NCBI GenBank assembly: GCA_002633025.1
Contig: NMRB01000053.1
Coordinates: 86,845-150,844 of the forward strand
Direction of reading: 5' to 3'
Source: Notospermus geniculatus
Taxonomy: Eukaryota > Nemertea > Pilidiophora > Heteronemertea > Lineidae
DNA length: 64,000 nucleotides
Part shown: positions 18,435 through 31,300 of the stretch, one piece after another
How the letters are laid out: each line of letters starts with the position of its first letter
Numbering within the stretch: the stretch's first letter is position 1
Notes under the pieces: generated by a model
Told to the model about the DNA's origin: nothing
Databases searched by the model: none
Seen by the model: the letters and a program-made list of their open reading frames with translations, nothing else
Position numbers and translations under genes: made by a program

Positions 18435-21219
18435 ATGGTGTTACAGAGAGTTGTGTAGGTGACCATTTGAATTGATGGCTGATGTGTAGAATCCCCTGTC
18501 ATTTGATCCATTGAACCATGAAACGGATTCAGTATCATGGTAGCCTATGTACATGATGTACAGTCCCCACTCTACATGCTCAATGCATTTGTGAAATGAG
18601 GCATCTCAAAAGAAAATGTACAGTGGGTAGTGAAAATGTGTATGCGGGTGCGGTGGGTGGTCGGCCTACATCATTGATTGAAAAGACATGATGGTTAGGC
18701 CTATGGTTACCTAAGGTTAGTGACACGGGGGATTGTAGGGGCCTAGGCTAGATAAAGACGTCTTCGTCTACATTTGAGTCTTCCAAATTATTGATGGATG
18801 AATCAGTGACAAATGCCTCTTCGCTCTTAGGCCTACATAATACAGGTACCGGGTATGAAAAAAAGTATTGCAGTTACACTAACGAGGTGTCCACGTTGTT
18901 TTCAATTCATCAGATGGGAATGCAGAGGGCAGGCGAGTCGCTGCACTAACTGTTCACATTGCTTTGGTTTACTCTCCTGTGTTTGTGTTGCAGCAAGCCG
19001 AAAAATCAGCGTGTAAAAAGGGCTCTTGAAAAGCGGGAACCAAAAGTCACAGAGAATACCAAGACAGCAATGTTTATACGTGGAGGTCGCACAAGTGAAT
19101 TGATAACACAGTCTTTAAAGGAATTGGTGAGGACTAGGCCTAATTGTTTTCAAGGCTTAGGCATCTTCAACTCCCCATTCCTTGGATGGATTGTTTGTTC
19201 CAGTACCTTAATATAATGCAGACCAGATGTGTCATTGTTGATAGAAATCATGTCTTTTTAATGTCAATTATACCAGTACATACTCTTCAGAGGATCTTCT
19301 CTTATTTCAGTACACATGTTGAAAAAACCAAATGCAGTTTTCTTCAAGAAGTAAGTAAGCCTTTAGTTAGATGGTGTTGAGGAATTTGTACTGTCTTGCA
19401 GTTAGGCGTTGCCCAGTCTGATGGATGTACATTTCAAGGAGAAAATCCTGCTTATTCTTGGGGGATTATCATGGTTGTATTATCTACTTTTACAGGAAAA
19501 ATATTTTGCGGCCCTTTGAAGATCAAACTTCTATTGTAAGTACTGAACATGTTTTTAAGGAGTGTTTTTCTCCTTAATGGTGTGACATTACAGAGAGAAT
19601 GACCATTTATTTGAATTTAACAAGTCATAAAAATGTACCAGTGTCATAATACTAATACTGTTGTGGTATATACATGTATGTACCGGTTTCTCCAATCATT
19701 CATGCATGTTTCTATTCTGTTTCCTTCCAGGAATTTTTCTCGAATAAAGGGGATAGTTCTTTGTTCATGTTTGGCAGTCACTCAAAGAAGAGACCCCACA
19801 ATTTAGTCATAGGTAGGTGAGGTAGAATTGATAACGAATAAAGGTGAATGAAGCTGTCATATCTTGGTTCCATAAAGTATCTTGGTTCCATAAAGTTTCA
19901 TTATCTATTTGTAGTTTTCAAGTTTTGATTCATTTTGCTATACCCCGGTATTGCTTGCTTTTAGGTCGTTTATTTGACTTCCACATCTTAGACATGGTTG
20001 AACTTGGTGTGTCTTCCTTCCAATCATTAGAAAAATTTGAGGTAAGCAGCCACTTTCAGCCTATTCATCTAACTGCTGTCTGAGCAGCTCTTTTAAGTTT
20101 AGCAGACTTGTCAGCCATGCCCAGGAGCTTACATATCTTTTTCTCATCTTGTGTTTCAGGGGCATAAAATTCCATTAGGTACTAAACCATGCTTGTTGTT
20201 TACTGGAGAACCATTTGAAACAGATCATGAATACAAGAGATTGAAGAATTTATTCATAGGTTAGTATTCCCTTCTGTTTGATGTGTAGCTGTAGTTGAAC
20301 ATCCTTGGAAGGCTTTGATAAAAGTGGAGATATCAGGAAGTTCTGGTAAAGCACTTCAAAATACTATCTTTTCAGATTTCTTCCGTGGCCCAGTTGTGGA
20401 AAACATCCGATTGTCAGGTTTAGAACATGTCATGATGTTTACAGCCACTGAGGGTAAAGTGTTCATAAGGAGTTACAAGTAAGCAGGTTCTACCAAATAT
20501 TGCTCGACTTATTTCATAAGGAGCAGGGAAAGTGCGGATAGCATGTGTTACTTCCCAGGACAGATCTTTGGAACAGCTGACAGAGTAGCAGTTTGAACAT
20601 ATGTATTTGTACTCCTCTACTCTACTGCAGTGGTCTCTTGGTTTTGTTTCGAGTATTGCTTGATCCTTTTGCAGGGTTTTATTCAAGAAATCTGGTTGTA
20701 AAACACCAAGAGTAGAGCTTGAAGAGATTGGTCCTGCATTTGACTTGACCGTGAGAAGAACGAAGCTGGCTTCAGATGATCTGTATAAGAAATCTAGAAA
20801 AGTACCAAAAGTAACAAAGGTTGGTTCTCGTGATTTAATCCTAAATGGCTGAAGTGATATAACTGTGCATCGTCAGAAGGCACTTCTTGGACATGTGCAT
20901 TTTGATCATTAATAAGAGAATATTCTTGATTTTGAAGTGTTGGACATGGCCTCAATTTCCTCAAAAACAATGAACATACATGACGCGTACATGTATCTGT
21001 GTTTGCATCGCCTCTTTGAATTTATGTCCATTTCAGCCAAAGAAAAAGAAGAATGTTTCACGTGATGTATTTGGTACCCAGCATGGCCGTATTCACATGC
21101 AAACACAGGACTTCCAGAAACTACAAACGAGAAAGATGAAGGGATTGAAACGGAAAGCAAATGACGCGGGAGAAACGCCTGAGAAGAAAGCAAAGAATAT
21201 AGAAGCAGAGTCTTCATAG
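18435..21219 (+). CDS. RPF2: RPF2, Brix-domain ribosome production factor 2
   Basis: RPF2 works with RRS1 to bring the 5S RNP into pre-60S ribosomes in the nucleolus. Exons: 18435-18454, 18994-19126, 19311-19350, 19496-19535, 19731-19812, 19965-20041, 20160-20259, 20376-20478, 20675-20819, 21037-21219. The first coding exon is only 20 bases and encodes MVLQRVV, joining through a split Val codon to [17 protein letters not shown], which matches the family N-terminus. The Brix region includes [34 protein letters not shown] and [12 protein letters not shown]. The basic tail has [14 protein letters not shown] (split by an intron) and [14 protein letters not shown]. Exon 3 is 40 bases where about 38 are needed: TACACATG stands where TACATG would keep the [11 protein letters not shown] frame. 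As written, exon 3 is frameshifted, probably an assembly error or allele. Poly(A) signal at 21359-21364. Confidence 0.93.
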
Positions 21220-21358
21220 GATATGTGGAAAACAAGATCAGATGGAGAATGGTTCATGACTTGAATGGAAAGCTGGATGGAGACCTTTCGGTGGACATTT
21301 CTTGAGGGTGTAAACATGAAGCTGCATTTTTCAGCTTGATTATTGTTTGATGCATTTC

Positions 21359-21364
21359 AATAAA
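21359..21364 (+). terminator. Poly(A) signal of RPF2
   Basis: AATAAA 140 bases after the RPF2 stop codon, in an AT-rich tract. Confidence 0.7.
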
Positions 21365-21945
21365 TATTTGTACAGATTTGAGATCTTTGTTAGTGTTATT
21401 TGTTAGGGGTGCAGCTCTTACCAAGCAGAATGTTTGCGTACCTTGCAGTCGGTTTTGTACCGAGTGTCTCCTGCCAGATTCCAGTCCTGAATGTGACCAG
21501 CCAATATCACATGGCATTCAAATTTAGTGGTTGGAGGGAAATAGTCGCAGTTGAAGATGATGGAGGCTTGAATATGTGGAAGGTATGCCAAGTTAGCATT
21601 AGCTTCGTTGCAGTCTGCAACTTTTTCATAAAAAAGAAAATGCAGAACTTGTGATTTTCATCGTTTAATTCTTTCATCATGTAATTATAACGGCAACCAT
21701 ACATAACATTGATCAATTAGTGTGCTTCCATACATGTACATGTATTCCCTTTAACCAATCTGTCATTCTTCTTGGCAGTGTTATACAACTTGAACACTGA
21801 ATACCAACAAAGTGCGATTTTACTCAGAAACTAGAAGAAAAAAAAAGATAAAACCCCATTGCCAGCACCATAGTTAAAAGAAGAGTTTCAAAAGTAAAAG
21901 TAAAAACGCTATTGAAACAAAATCATCGTGGTCCAAGACGGTCAT

Positions 21946-22324
21946 CTAGCTGCTGTCTTCTGTACTCCCAGACAAGGAATGCTCCACTGACAACCATCTA
22001 GCTGTTGTCTTCTGTACTCCCAGACATGGAATGTTCCACTGACAAATATCTAGCTGTTGTCTTCTGTACTAGACAAGGAATGCTCCACTGACAGCCACCT
22101 ACAATACATGTACAGCTGCCCTCTGTACTCCCAGATAAGGATTGCTCCACTGACAGCCACCTAACTGCAACCGTCTGTACTCCCATACAAGGAATGCTCC
22201 ATTGACAACCATCTCGAAACACTGCTCCACTGACAACCATCTCGAAACACTAACTGCTCGACTTCAGAAGCTGTTGCCTTCTGTACTCCCATACGAGGAG
22301 TGCTCCACTGACATGTACATTCAG
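21946..22324. repeat. Minisatellite derived from the TARBP1 terminal codons
   Basis: A unit of about 52 bp (CTTCTGTACTCCCAGACAAGG then AATGCTCCACTGACA and CCATCTAGCTG) recurs about six times at 21946-22240, with one partial copy. The right-most version, at about 22265-22324, is the reverse complement of the real TARBP1 codons for [15 protein letters not shown]. The copies therefore lie in the 3' UTR and probably arose by tandem duplication of the end of the coding exon. Confidence 0.85.
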
Positions 22325-25300
22325 TGACCGCACAACACCCTGCTGTGGTATCTCCACACAGACGTCGAGGTGCTGGATGAGCTCTACTGGAATGCCACCT
22401 TTTTCATTCCTGAAATACATGAAAAGCAGAAAATCTCGGTAAAGGAGTTGACCTTTCTGTTCACTCTCATCCACAATTTCAGTACTTCCTTTTACTTGAA
22501 TTTTGCAACACAAATGTACTAGGCATTGCTGTACAAATCTCAAGTAAAAGCATTTGCTTGTCTTTATTCATATGACCCATTGTGTATCCTACCAAATGAA
22601 CTTCTACTCATTCGCTTCACTATTTTGACGAGGCCAGCTGAAGTGTACCAAAGTAATATAATGTTGAACTTACCCTAAGAGTAAGAGCGATTTCTCTGGG
22701 AATGTAAACTGAGTCATACAGACACTATTTGCTGTCTGTTCAACACCAATCAGAGTGTATCCATAACTTCGCATCTCATTCAAGTACGGAATCAGCACAT
22801 GTGGCGGGACTTGTCTGATCGGCACCCACTTTTCCGACGTTACACTCAGACTCTGGAACACCTGATCCTTGAGGATTGTCAAACTGCCGAGGACGAGTTG
22901 TGATACTCCAAATACTTCACAGGTGCGACACAGACCTGGAAAAACAATCGTGATAAATTCTCCGTGAGGAAAAGCCTTACCGGTACATCAGCTTAAGTTT
23001 GACAGCATGTTCATTGGTCTCTGCAGAGCCTGGCAATTCACAAGTACCGGTAGTGCAACTATTACCCTGCAGCAATATATCATGGGCTCCACATCCTGTA
23101 AGTTTGACCCAGGCCTGCCTTCCTTCATTGGAACTACAAGTACATGTACTGGGATATCTTCATATTATATTCAACAAACTCCATGATATTTTCTCTGCTG
23201 TTAGATAGAGAAATTTGTAATGTGTGCTCACTCAGTCAGCAATGGAGTGTCCGGAGGGATTAGCATTCAACTTACCTCCCAAATTTGGTGGCTTGTTGAT
23301 AAGTGATGCGACAAGCACCAGACCGTCTGCCATTTTCTTCTTGTTCATGTGAGCCATTTCTTCCTCAACCTCATCATTTGGCAACATGGACTTCCACGGA
23401 GTGATTTTACGCTGGACGTCCCCGTCTGTTGGTCCTGGTGTCTCATCATCATCTGGCAATAAAGAAGTATATGTGTACGTGCACACTTCATGACTGACAA
23501 GCTCAAAATGTGCCTATCTCTTTTTAGCTACATGTACCAAGGTTCAATCCTACCCCAGTTTGAGATAGGTTCTTCACTTCCAAGTCCTGGCTGTGGAATC
23601 AGCAGTAATCCAAAGAGGGCAGCCGAGGACAAGGCCTCCTTTAAGGGTTCCTGGAAGGCCCTTCTATTCCATGTAGCCTTCAGTTGTGAACAGTGACAGG
23701 CGCTTGAACAATTCACTTAAGCCTACTTCGGGCGCAATATAAAAACCTGGTATAGATAGACTGTATGTACTGATTGATTTTTCTCATCCTTCATATGTCT
23801 CTACACACATACCGGTATCAAATACTCACCAACCACTTTCATTTTCCACGCCCCTGGCAGAGCGTGTTCAAGGTCATCCCTCTGAGGATAGAGAGGTATC
23901 CTGTGCAACGATGGGTCCGACCAGGATGGGTCAACTTTCAAGAACATCTCTGGAGTCAGCCACTCCTCATCAATGACTTCAGACAATCGTGGCATGGTCT
24001 CAAATATCGTCTGAAAGAGGTCATGGACTTACCGATAAAATTAATCAAGAGATAAAGAGATAGGTGTGAGATTGAACATTGGACAGAAAGCTGAACCTAT
24101 ATGAATATGTCATTGAGCTGCTCTGTCTGATATTGTGAACAAACTGAGGTAATGTAGGAAAAAGCCACTGAAACCATGCTGTCCGGGGAGTACGAGAGGT
24201 GACACTCACCTTCATAGAGTAGTCCTTCAATGGATCGATCTTAAAGAGGAAATGGTCCAACAGTTTCTTTGACGTCTTACTTGAGTTCCTGAAAATGGCA
24301 AAAGGACACATGTTGGCTATGAATGGAGTCCCATGCATGAAGAAAAAACATCATTACACACACATACATGGGTTACAGTGCACTTTTCTACTCAGTTTGA
24401 ATGAGGATAACATATACATGTACATCAGTAATGAACATTGCCATGTACTGGACGACTACATGGCGTGCTTCAAATGAGTTGAACAGACATAACCGACTCA
24501 CCCACTTGTGTCATGAAACACTTTGATAGCTTCCATGATCTGATATTTCTCGAGCACCTTGGTGAACCCCTTCTCCTCACAGACTGTCCACATCCGCAGC
24601 ATGGTTGTCTGGGCGTAAATTCTCAGGTTGAACTGGTGAGCCATGCACAAGGGGAAAATCAAGGGTATTGCTCGTATGAAGAAAGACTCCTACAAAATGA
24701 AAATAGCCAGTTAAGCGAATTACCCAGCCCCATATGCTAATTTGAACCTGCAACTTCCTTAACACTATCGGAGGACTACACCATTACACTACTGTCAACA
24801 TAACATTCAACAAAGCATAAATCCATTCAAAACACGGTAATACATACCTGATTTTGTTGGACATCTATAGCAGCGACGATCTGAGACAGAATACACATCC
24901 AGGAACAAATCAATGCTGGTTTCATTTGGCTTGACTGCAAGGGAGACATTACACGACTTTGAGTTTGAGCAGAAGAAATGCACAAGATATCCCTGGTAAA
25001 AGCAGAATAGTCCAAAATATTAGGTTATTTTACGATCATGTGCGTTACCTGTTTGAGCTTATCCCACAATGTGGGTAATGTGGTGGGGAATCTCAGAAAG
25101 ATGCGAACAACTGTGAGCTCCATGAGGTACCTCACGGATGGCTGCACCTCCGTCAAGAGGACCTCATCTGTCAGGTACTTTAGGAAGTCCTCAGCATCAT
25201 TCTGAAATAAATATGAGGAATAGAAAAGAATTCTGTGGGAAAACTAGAGACTTATGCAAAGATGTCATGTCGTCACCTTCACTGGAGAACCCACCTGTTC

Positions 25301-28300
25301 CAAATACTGTTCCAGCACTACCATTGTTCCGACCAGACGATGTGACTCGCGGTGCTGCAATGTGTTAGGAAAATGGCGGTACCTTGTCTCTGCCATTGTG
25401 AGTCTCTGCAGACGCTTGATTTCTTCTGTAAAATCTTTGATGAACTCTGAATGGTAAGGTTTACTCGGCTCAAGGGAGCACAGAAAGTTTAGTACGTGGA
25501 GACGAACTTCATTGTCTTCTTTGCTGGTGTACAGGCTGAAATGAACAACACCCTGTCATTAACTCTTCAACAACTTGGGGTGTTTTGATTTCATGGTGTT
25601 ACGCCTCACATGCCTCAATGGAAAGTGTTGAAAAACTACCATCGTTCAAAAAATGCCAGGCACCTTGGTAATGGTATACAGCAGCTTTGACAACAGTCTA
25701 ATGTAAACAACAGTAAAAAACACAGAATATTTTGAACAAACCTGGATACAGAATCTTCTGATGGGCAGAGGTCTTCAATTGTGCTGATGTAAGCGTAAGT
25801 GTCACGGAAAAATCTGAAACAAAACACACTCTTCTGTCAAATTACAAAGTGTCACATGCATATGGACTTATATGCCAAATTTTTCAAAGATGTCATGGCA
25901 GTGGCAGTGGCAGTGCAACCCATGTCACATCAACACGAGACATCAACAGAACTATGCAAGGAGCCTGTTGACAGGAATTCTAAGAGTCACATGCATACCT
26001 GACATTCCGTTTGTGTACTGGACCAAATAATGACATCTGTGCCAGATGTGGGATGAACAAGACAGCATGTTTCATGTTGTCCTTTTGTAGGAAGAACTGA
26101 CAAACATTGAAACTGAGGACGTTGACGATACCACCACGGTCATCTCCCATTGCCAGTACCTCATCACAGAACTGGAAGCAGAAAGATACAGACACCTCTC
26201 AGAACAAGTTCCAGAACTGGCCAATTTACGTGTCAGGGAAATTGATTGGTCCCCGTCTTTGCCGCTATGCAATCAAGACGTCGCAGTACCATGGGTGAGA
26301 TGGCCACAAATACAAGTTGATTCTATGAATTGAAACTCCTCCCACAGGCTTGCTGAGATATAAATTCTCCAAACTATGGATTTACCGGTAATCCATGCAA
26401 CTCAGGCTGCTCACCTCCACCAAAGTGTCCAGTAGATCTGGGCAATCCTTCGCCGCCAGCAGCAGAGGATCTTGGAAGCATGTCTTCACATAGCAGTCGT
26501 ATGCAGGCCAGAAGACGCTGTCACGGCGGAACTCCTGTAGGCTTGACCAAACAGCCTTGAGACATCTCACAACCACATCAACATTGGTTTTCACCAACTG
26601 AATGAAAGAGATATGAAGTGTTGTTACATTTTCATGGAAACAGAAGTTGAGTTAAACAAATGAACAGGGACCTGTTTCATAAAGTGACTTTAAGCTAATG
26701 GTACCTTTAACCAAATGGAAAATGCATTGAAGTTGATGCTACCATTAGCTTAAAGTAACTTTATGAAATAGGCCCCAGGTTTTCTTTTGAGTACACAGAC
26801 AGTTTTTGTCAGGTGCTTTCTTGCTGCAACTTCTCTCAGATTGGACATATTCTTATTGAAGGTCCTGACCCCCTGCACCCGTGCCTTACCTTAGGAAGAA
26901 GTATCCTCAGACAGCTAATCACTGGTAGATTCACTATAGCTGACCCAGTGTCGAGTGCATTCAGACAGTCATCTGCCATTCCCTCCATATCATCAACAGA
27001 ACCTCGCTCAAGACAGAACTGAATGACTTGCCACTGGCATTTCATGTAGTCTGAACTTATCCAGCCCATGTCGGTGTTTTCAGTGAAAGCTTTCGGGCCT
27101 GTGTTGTCACTGAAATACAAGATAACATTAAAATCTGAGAGGAAAACTTGTATTAGGTTGTCGTGGTGGCGTAGTGGAAACATCAGCGCCTGCCACCAAT
27201 GAGGTCATGGGTTCAATCCCTGGTCATTCCAGTGACTTCACGTGGCAGTGGGCAATCTCTCCTTGACATCATTGGTTTTCTCTGGGACTCCGGTTTCCCC
27301 CTACATTACATACTGGTAAATATAGCCCAGTGTTGTTTGATGGTAGCTAGAATACCCTGAGTTGCGCTTCAACTCCTGGCAAAAACCAACACTACAAGAG
27401 ACAGATTTTCTTTCATAATAGTAAAGTGTATGAATATCCTACATGAAATGGGGCAGAATATTCATTGGGTCAAAGTCATATATCTTTTTTGTTTTATCTA
27501 CAACACCTATGTGTTGGACAGACCATTTCCAAAGAGGATTTCGTATCTAAAATGTACGTCTACCTCTCTTGTTTAGAATCCAACTTTGGTATCTGTTCCG
27601 TGATCTTGTTTCTCTTCACATATGCCAAGATATTTGACTCAACTTCATGAAATAGGTGGCGCACACGGTTATTGGACGACAAATTCAGTAGAAGTTGAGA
27701 TACAGCAGCGATAGTTTGGATGGCGCTGTAAGACTGAATGACGACTTCTAAGGTGGACTGAAATAAAGAGAAAAATCCCTCAAAACGTGTGTACCGAGTA
27801 AGCCTAATACAAGCCCTAAGCCCTACATAAATGCTGTAGACCGGTATTGATTGATGGATTCTTTGAAAAGCACCTACCTTGACGATCTTGGTCTCCAATT
27901 TTGCCACACAAGATGCAACAATAGAAGCTAGTTGCTCACCGATGGCTTGGTCTGGTTTGATTGAGACAACAAGGAGTCTGAGGGCAGAGATGCACAGACT
28001 CTGGATGGGAATCTCAATTACCTAAGGAAAGGAAAAATGGAGTCAACATACCACTAACCCACTGGGTGATCTACCAAACAATGTGTGAGCAGACATAAAC
28101 ATTGAATCGAGAGCTGGGTGCCAAATATGGCATTATCAGCTGTATGGACAACATTAGGCGAATTGATGGAAGGAAACGGTGGTTCGTTTCCTTGCATCAA
28201 GGAGGTCCTGCAATGAAATGGTCCATGGACCATGTGCTCACTGGGTTGGACATAATAGTCTAATGACAGAGGGAGGTACATATCAGTTATGAGCAATCTG

Positions 28301-31300
28301 GGTCAAGTCATTCCCAGAAAAGACTTTGATGATTTTTGGGTTATGCCACCTGGCGGCCATACTGGATGTCCGATCAGGCTGGAACTTCACATGCACATAA
28401 AGGTCATCTGCAGGGGACCACATAGCACATTGGAGCGCTTTGGGTCAAGTCATTCCTGAGTTACAGCACTTGGATGATTTTCGGGTTACGCTACCTGGCG
28501 GCCATATTGGATGCCAGATCGGGCCGAAACTTCACATGGACATAAAGGTCATCTGCAGGGGGCCACATAGCACATTGGAGCACTCTGCGTCAAGCCGTTC
28601 CTGAGTAATAGCACTTACTTGATTTTCAGGTTACGCCACCTGGCGGCCATATTGGATGTCCAATCGGGCCAAAACTTGGTATTTTTTAAGGTACCCCTTC
28701 AATGCATGTTTATGCAAGATATGAAGTTGCTCGGTGAAATAATGACAAACTGTGGCAGGTTCGTCACTTTTGTCGAACTTTGATCTCTGTGACCTTGAAA
28801 AGTAGGTCAAATCAAAAACCCGTTATATATGTTATGTATCCTTATTAGCTACACCTATGATAAAAATTTGGAGATGATCTAGTCATTAGTTCAGGAGTTA
28901 TTGCACTTTTTGTGTTTTTGGTTTCCGCCACCTGGTGGCCAAACTGAGAGTCGAATGGGACCGAAACTTGGTGTCGTGGGTCATCTGACCTAGGGGTATA
29001 CATGTACCAAGTTTCAGATCAATAGCTCCAGCGGTTACGAAACGTGCCCTGCTAACGGACGACGACGGACGACGACGACGGACGACGGACGCTGCACCAC
29101 CGTAATAGCTCACCCCAGTGAGCTAATAAAATGGCTGTTATCATTTTGTGACACCCTACAATACAATACTTGTATAAACAAAGTGCCTGGAGAAAATCTG
29201 TCAAAGAGAGAGCTGCCCTCTCTGTCACATGAAGTGAGAAAACAGAACTTCAGAGGTAACAGGACCTACTTCTGTCAAAATAGCACTTACTTCCTTGATT
29301 TCCGATAGCAATCTGAGTGAGACATACTCAAGAATATCCTTCCGCACAGGTTCAACCACCTTACACAGCTTCATCCTGATTTTGTCTCCCTCTGTATGAA
29401 ACAAACGAAGACAAATACCGGTACATGTACATTTGTACTTGATAAAACAATCAATAATTTGATTGCAAGAGCCTTCAGGATATCCTATGCTGTCCCCAAA
29501 CCACACACAACTTTGGCTGACTATAAAACATCTCCAGCAGAAACTAATATTACATGTGGATGAATTGAGAACTGTAACGGTGAAGTTACCACAGTCTCAG
29601 ACTGGCAATCAGAATGTCTCAGGTTCAATTACCAGATTATGACTCACCTGTGGTGTTCTGATCTCCCAGCTCGTTAAGCAAACAAACGAGGATGTGAAGT
29701 GCCTCATCAGCCTTCTCACGAGGCATATACAGCCTGGTGGCAGCAGAGCAAAGGACATCGAGGACAGGGAACATGGCGCCATCGAGGGAGGCCTCACCAG
29801 ATGTTTCAACGACTGAGATGATGTCAGCGTCCAAGAGGAGAAGTAGAAACTTGGCCACACCAGATGCACTTCGGCCACTCTTCAAATCTGAAATATAAGG
29901 CGACAACTTTTGATGGAAACATCATCATATTGAGAAATCTGGTTGACCTAAATAAACAGAAACTTTCCATCAAAAACAACATGAATGCTGCTTTTTTGCC
30001 TCACCAGATATAGTTGCCGTCTTCATCCTCTTGCTCAATACATTTCCCAGAACTCCAACGAGATTATTCACACCCCAAGCACCATTACTGTTGAGGGCTA
30101 CACCCTTCAACCACAGGACACTGGCCTTCCAAAGTGGTGAACCACGGCTGTAGGATTCCTCACTTTTGATTATACTCAAGAAGTGTATCAAATCTTCAGG
30201 TTGAACTTCATCCTTTAAAAGAAATAATCAGAGTGGCTGTCAAAATACATGTATTTCTTTTTCGTCTTTTAAGTGCACATTCCTAAGTTTTGTTACCAAA
30301 AAACCCCCAGAAAACCAGACAGCACTGTCAACTTCATCCATTATTACAACCATGATTCTTTTTAATCAAATCGATAGTAAGGACTTACAACATTGATGAG
30401 CTTCAGGAGAGCTCTCGTCAGGAAGCACTGGATTGCCCCACGTGCTTGCACCTCAACAGTCGTGATCATAGCAAGCACAATATGCCTGAAAAATACAATT
30501 CGAATACATTGAAATAAATCAGAATACACGTACATTAGGGAAAAACAGCAAAAAGAAAAATGGAAGAAAATGCAGTTCTCAAAGTGTCAGTCCTACTTAC
30601 TTGGTTTAGTTTTCATTTCAGATGATGCTAAATTCTAGATTTGCGGAAAGAGTCAACTCTTACCTGATAAAATGAACACATTCCTGATCAAAAAGTGGAG
30701 CAGATGACAACATGGACAAGGCACGACAGACGTACATCAGTGACATGCCATTCCATGAGACTGCTGTCATACCACACAGGAAGTTTTTGATGAACTGACC
30801 TGAAAGTGACACCAGACCCAGGATAAACGATGGGAAAATTTCAGCTACCCGGTACATGTAAACCAATTGAACCAAAACTATTTTGATCTCCTTCATACTT
30901 CCATTCTTGCAGAACATACATGGACTCAACACTTACGCTTCTCCATATCTGTTTTCTGGACATCGACACATTTTTGCAGGAAAGAAGCCAATTTGATGGC
31001 AAACGGTGGACAGACTCCAATGCGTTCCCCAGCTGGTCTGTGAACAAATCCAACAAATATTAATCATAAAGAGTAATGCGAAATAGTTCAGATGGCAGAA
31101 AATTGACAAAGTGGCCTTGACATGGCTTCTGATATGCCTCATTACTTTGGCAAATTTTGCAGCTATCCAAGTTTACTGTGTTATTAACCTCCAATGATTT
31201 TAGTTTACTCATTAACTTCAGTCAGCATTAAAACTTCACTTGTATTACCTAGTTAGTTCTAAAATACTCATCAATGAAAGTCAAAGTTTTTAATGAGTTT

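Noticed and set aside
21998-22240. An 80-codon minus-strand frame after TARBP1 as a separate peptide
   Set aside because: It is a shifted-frame reading of the minisatellite copies of TARBP1 codons.
25383-25535. Splice donor GTACCG at 25381-25382 in TARBP1
   Set aside because: It breaks phase with the next exon, while reading through gives an open frame ([15 protein letters not shown]) that matches the family and ends at a better donor at 25293-25294.
30937-31037. TARBP1 exon read as [13 protein letters not shown]
   Set aside because: Phase from the previous exon selects another frame ([20 protein letters not shown]), which joins correctly on both sides.
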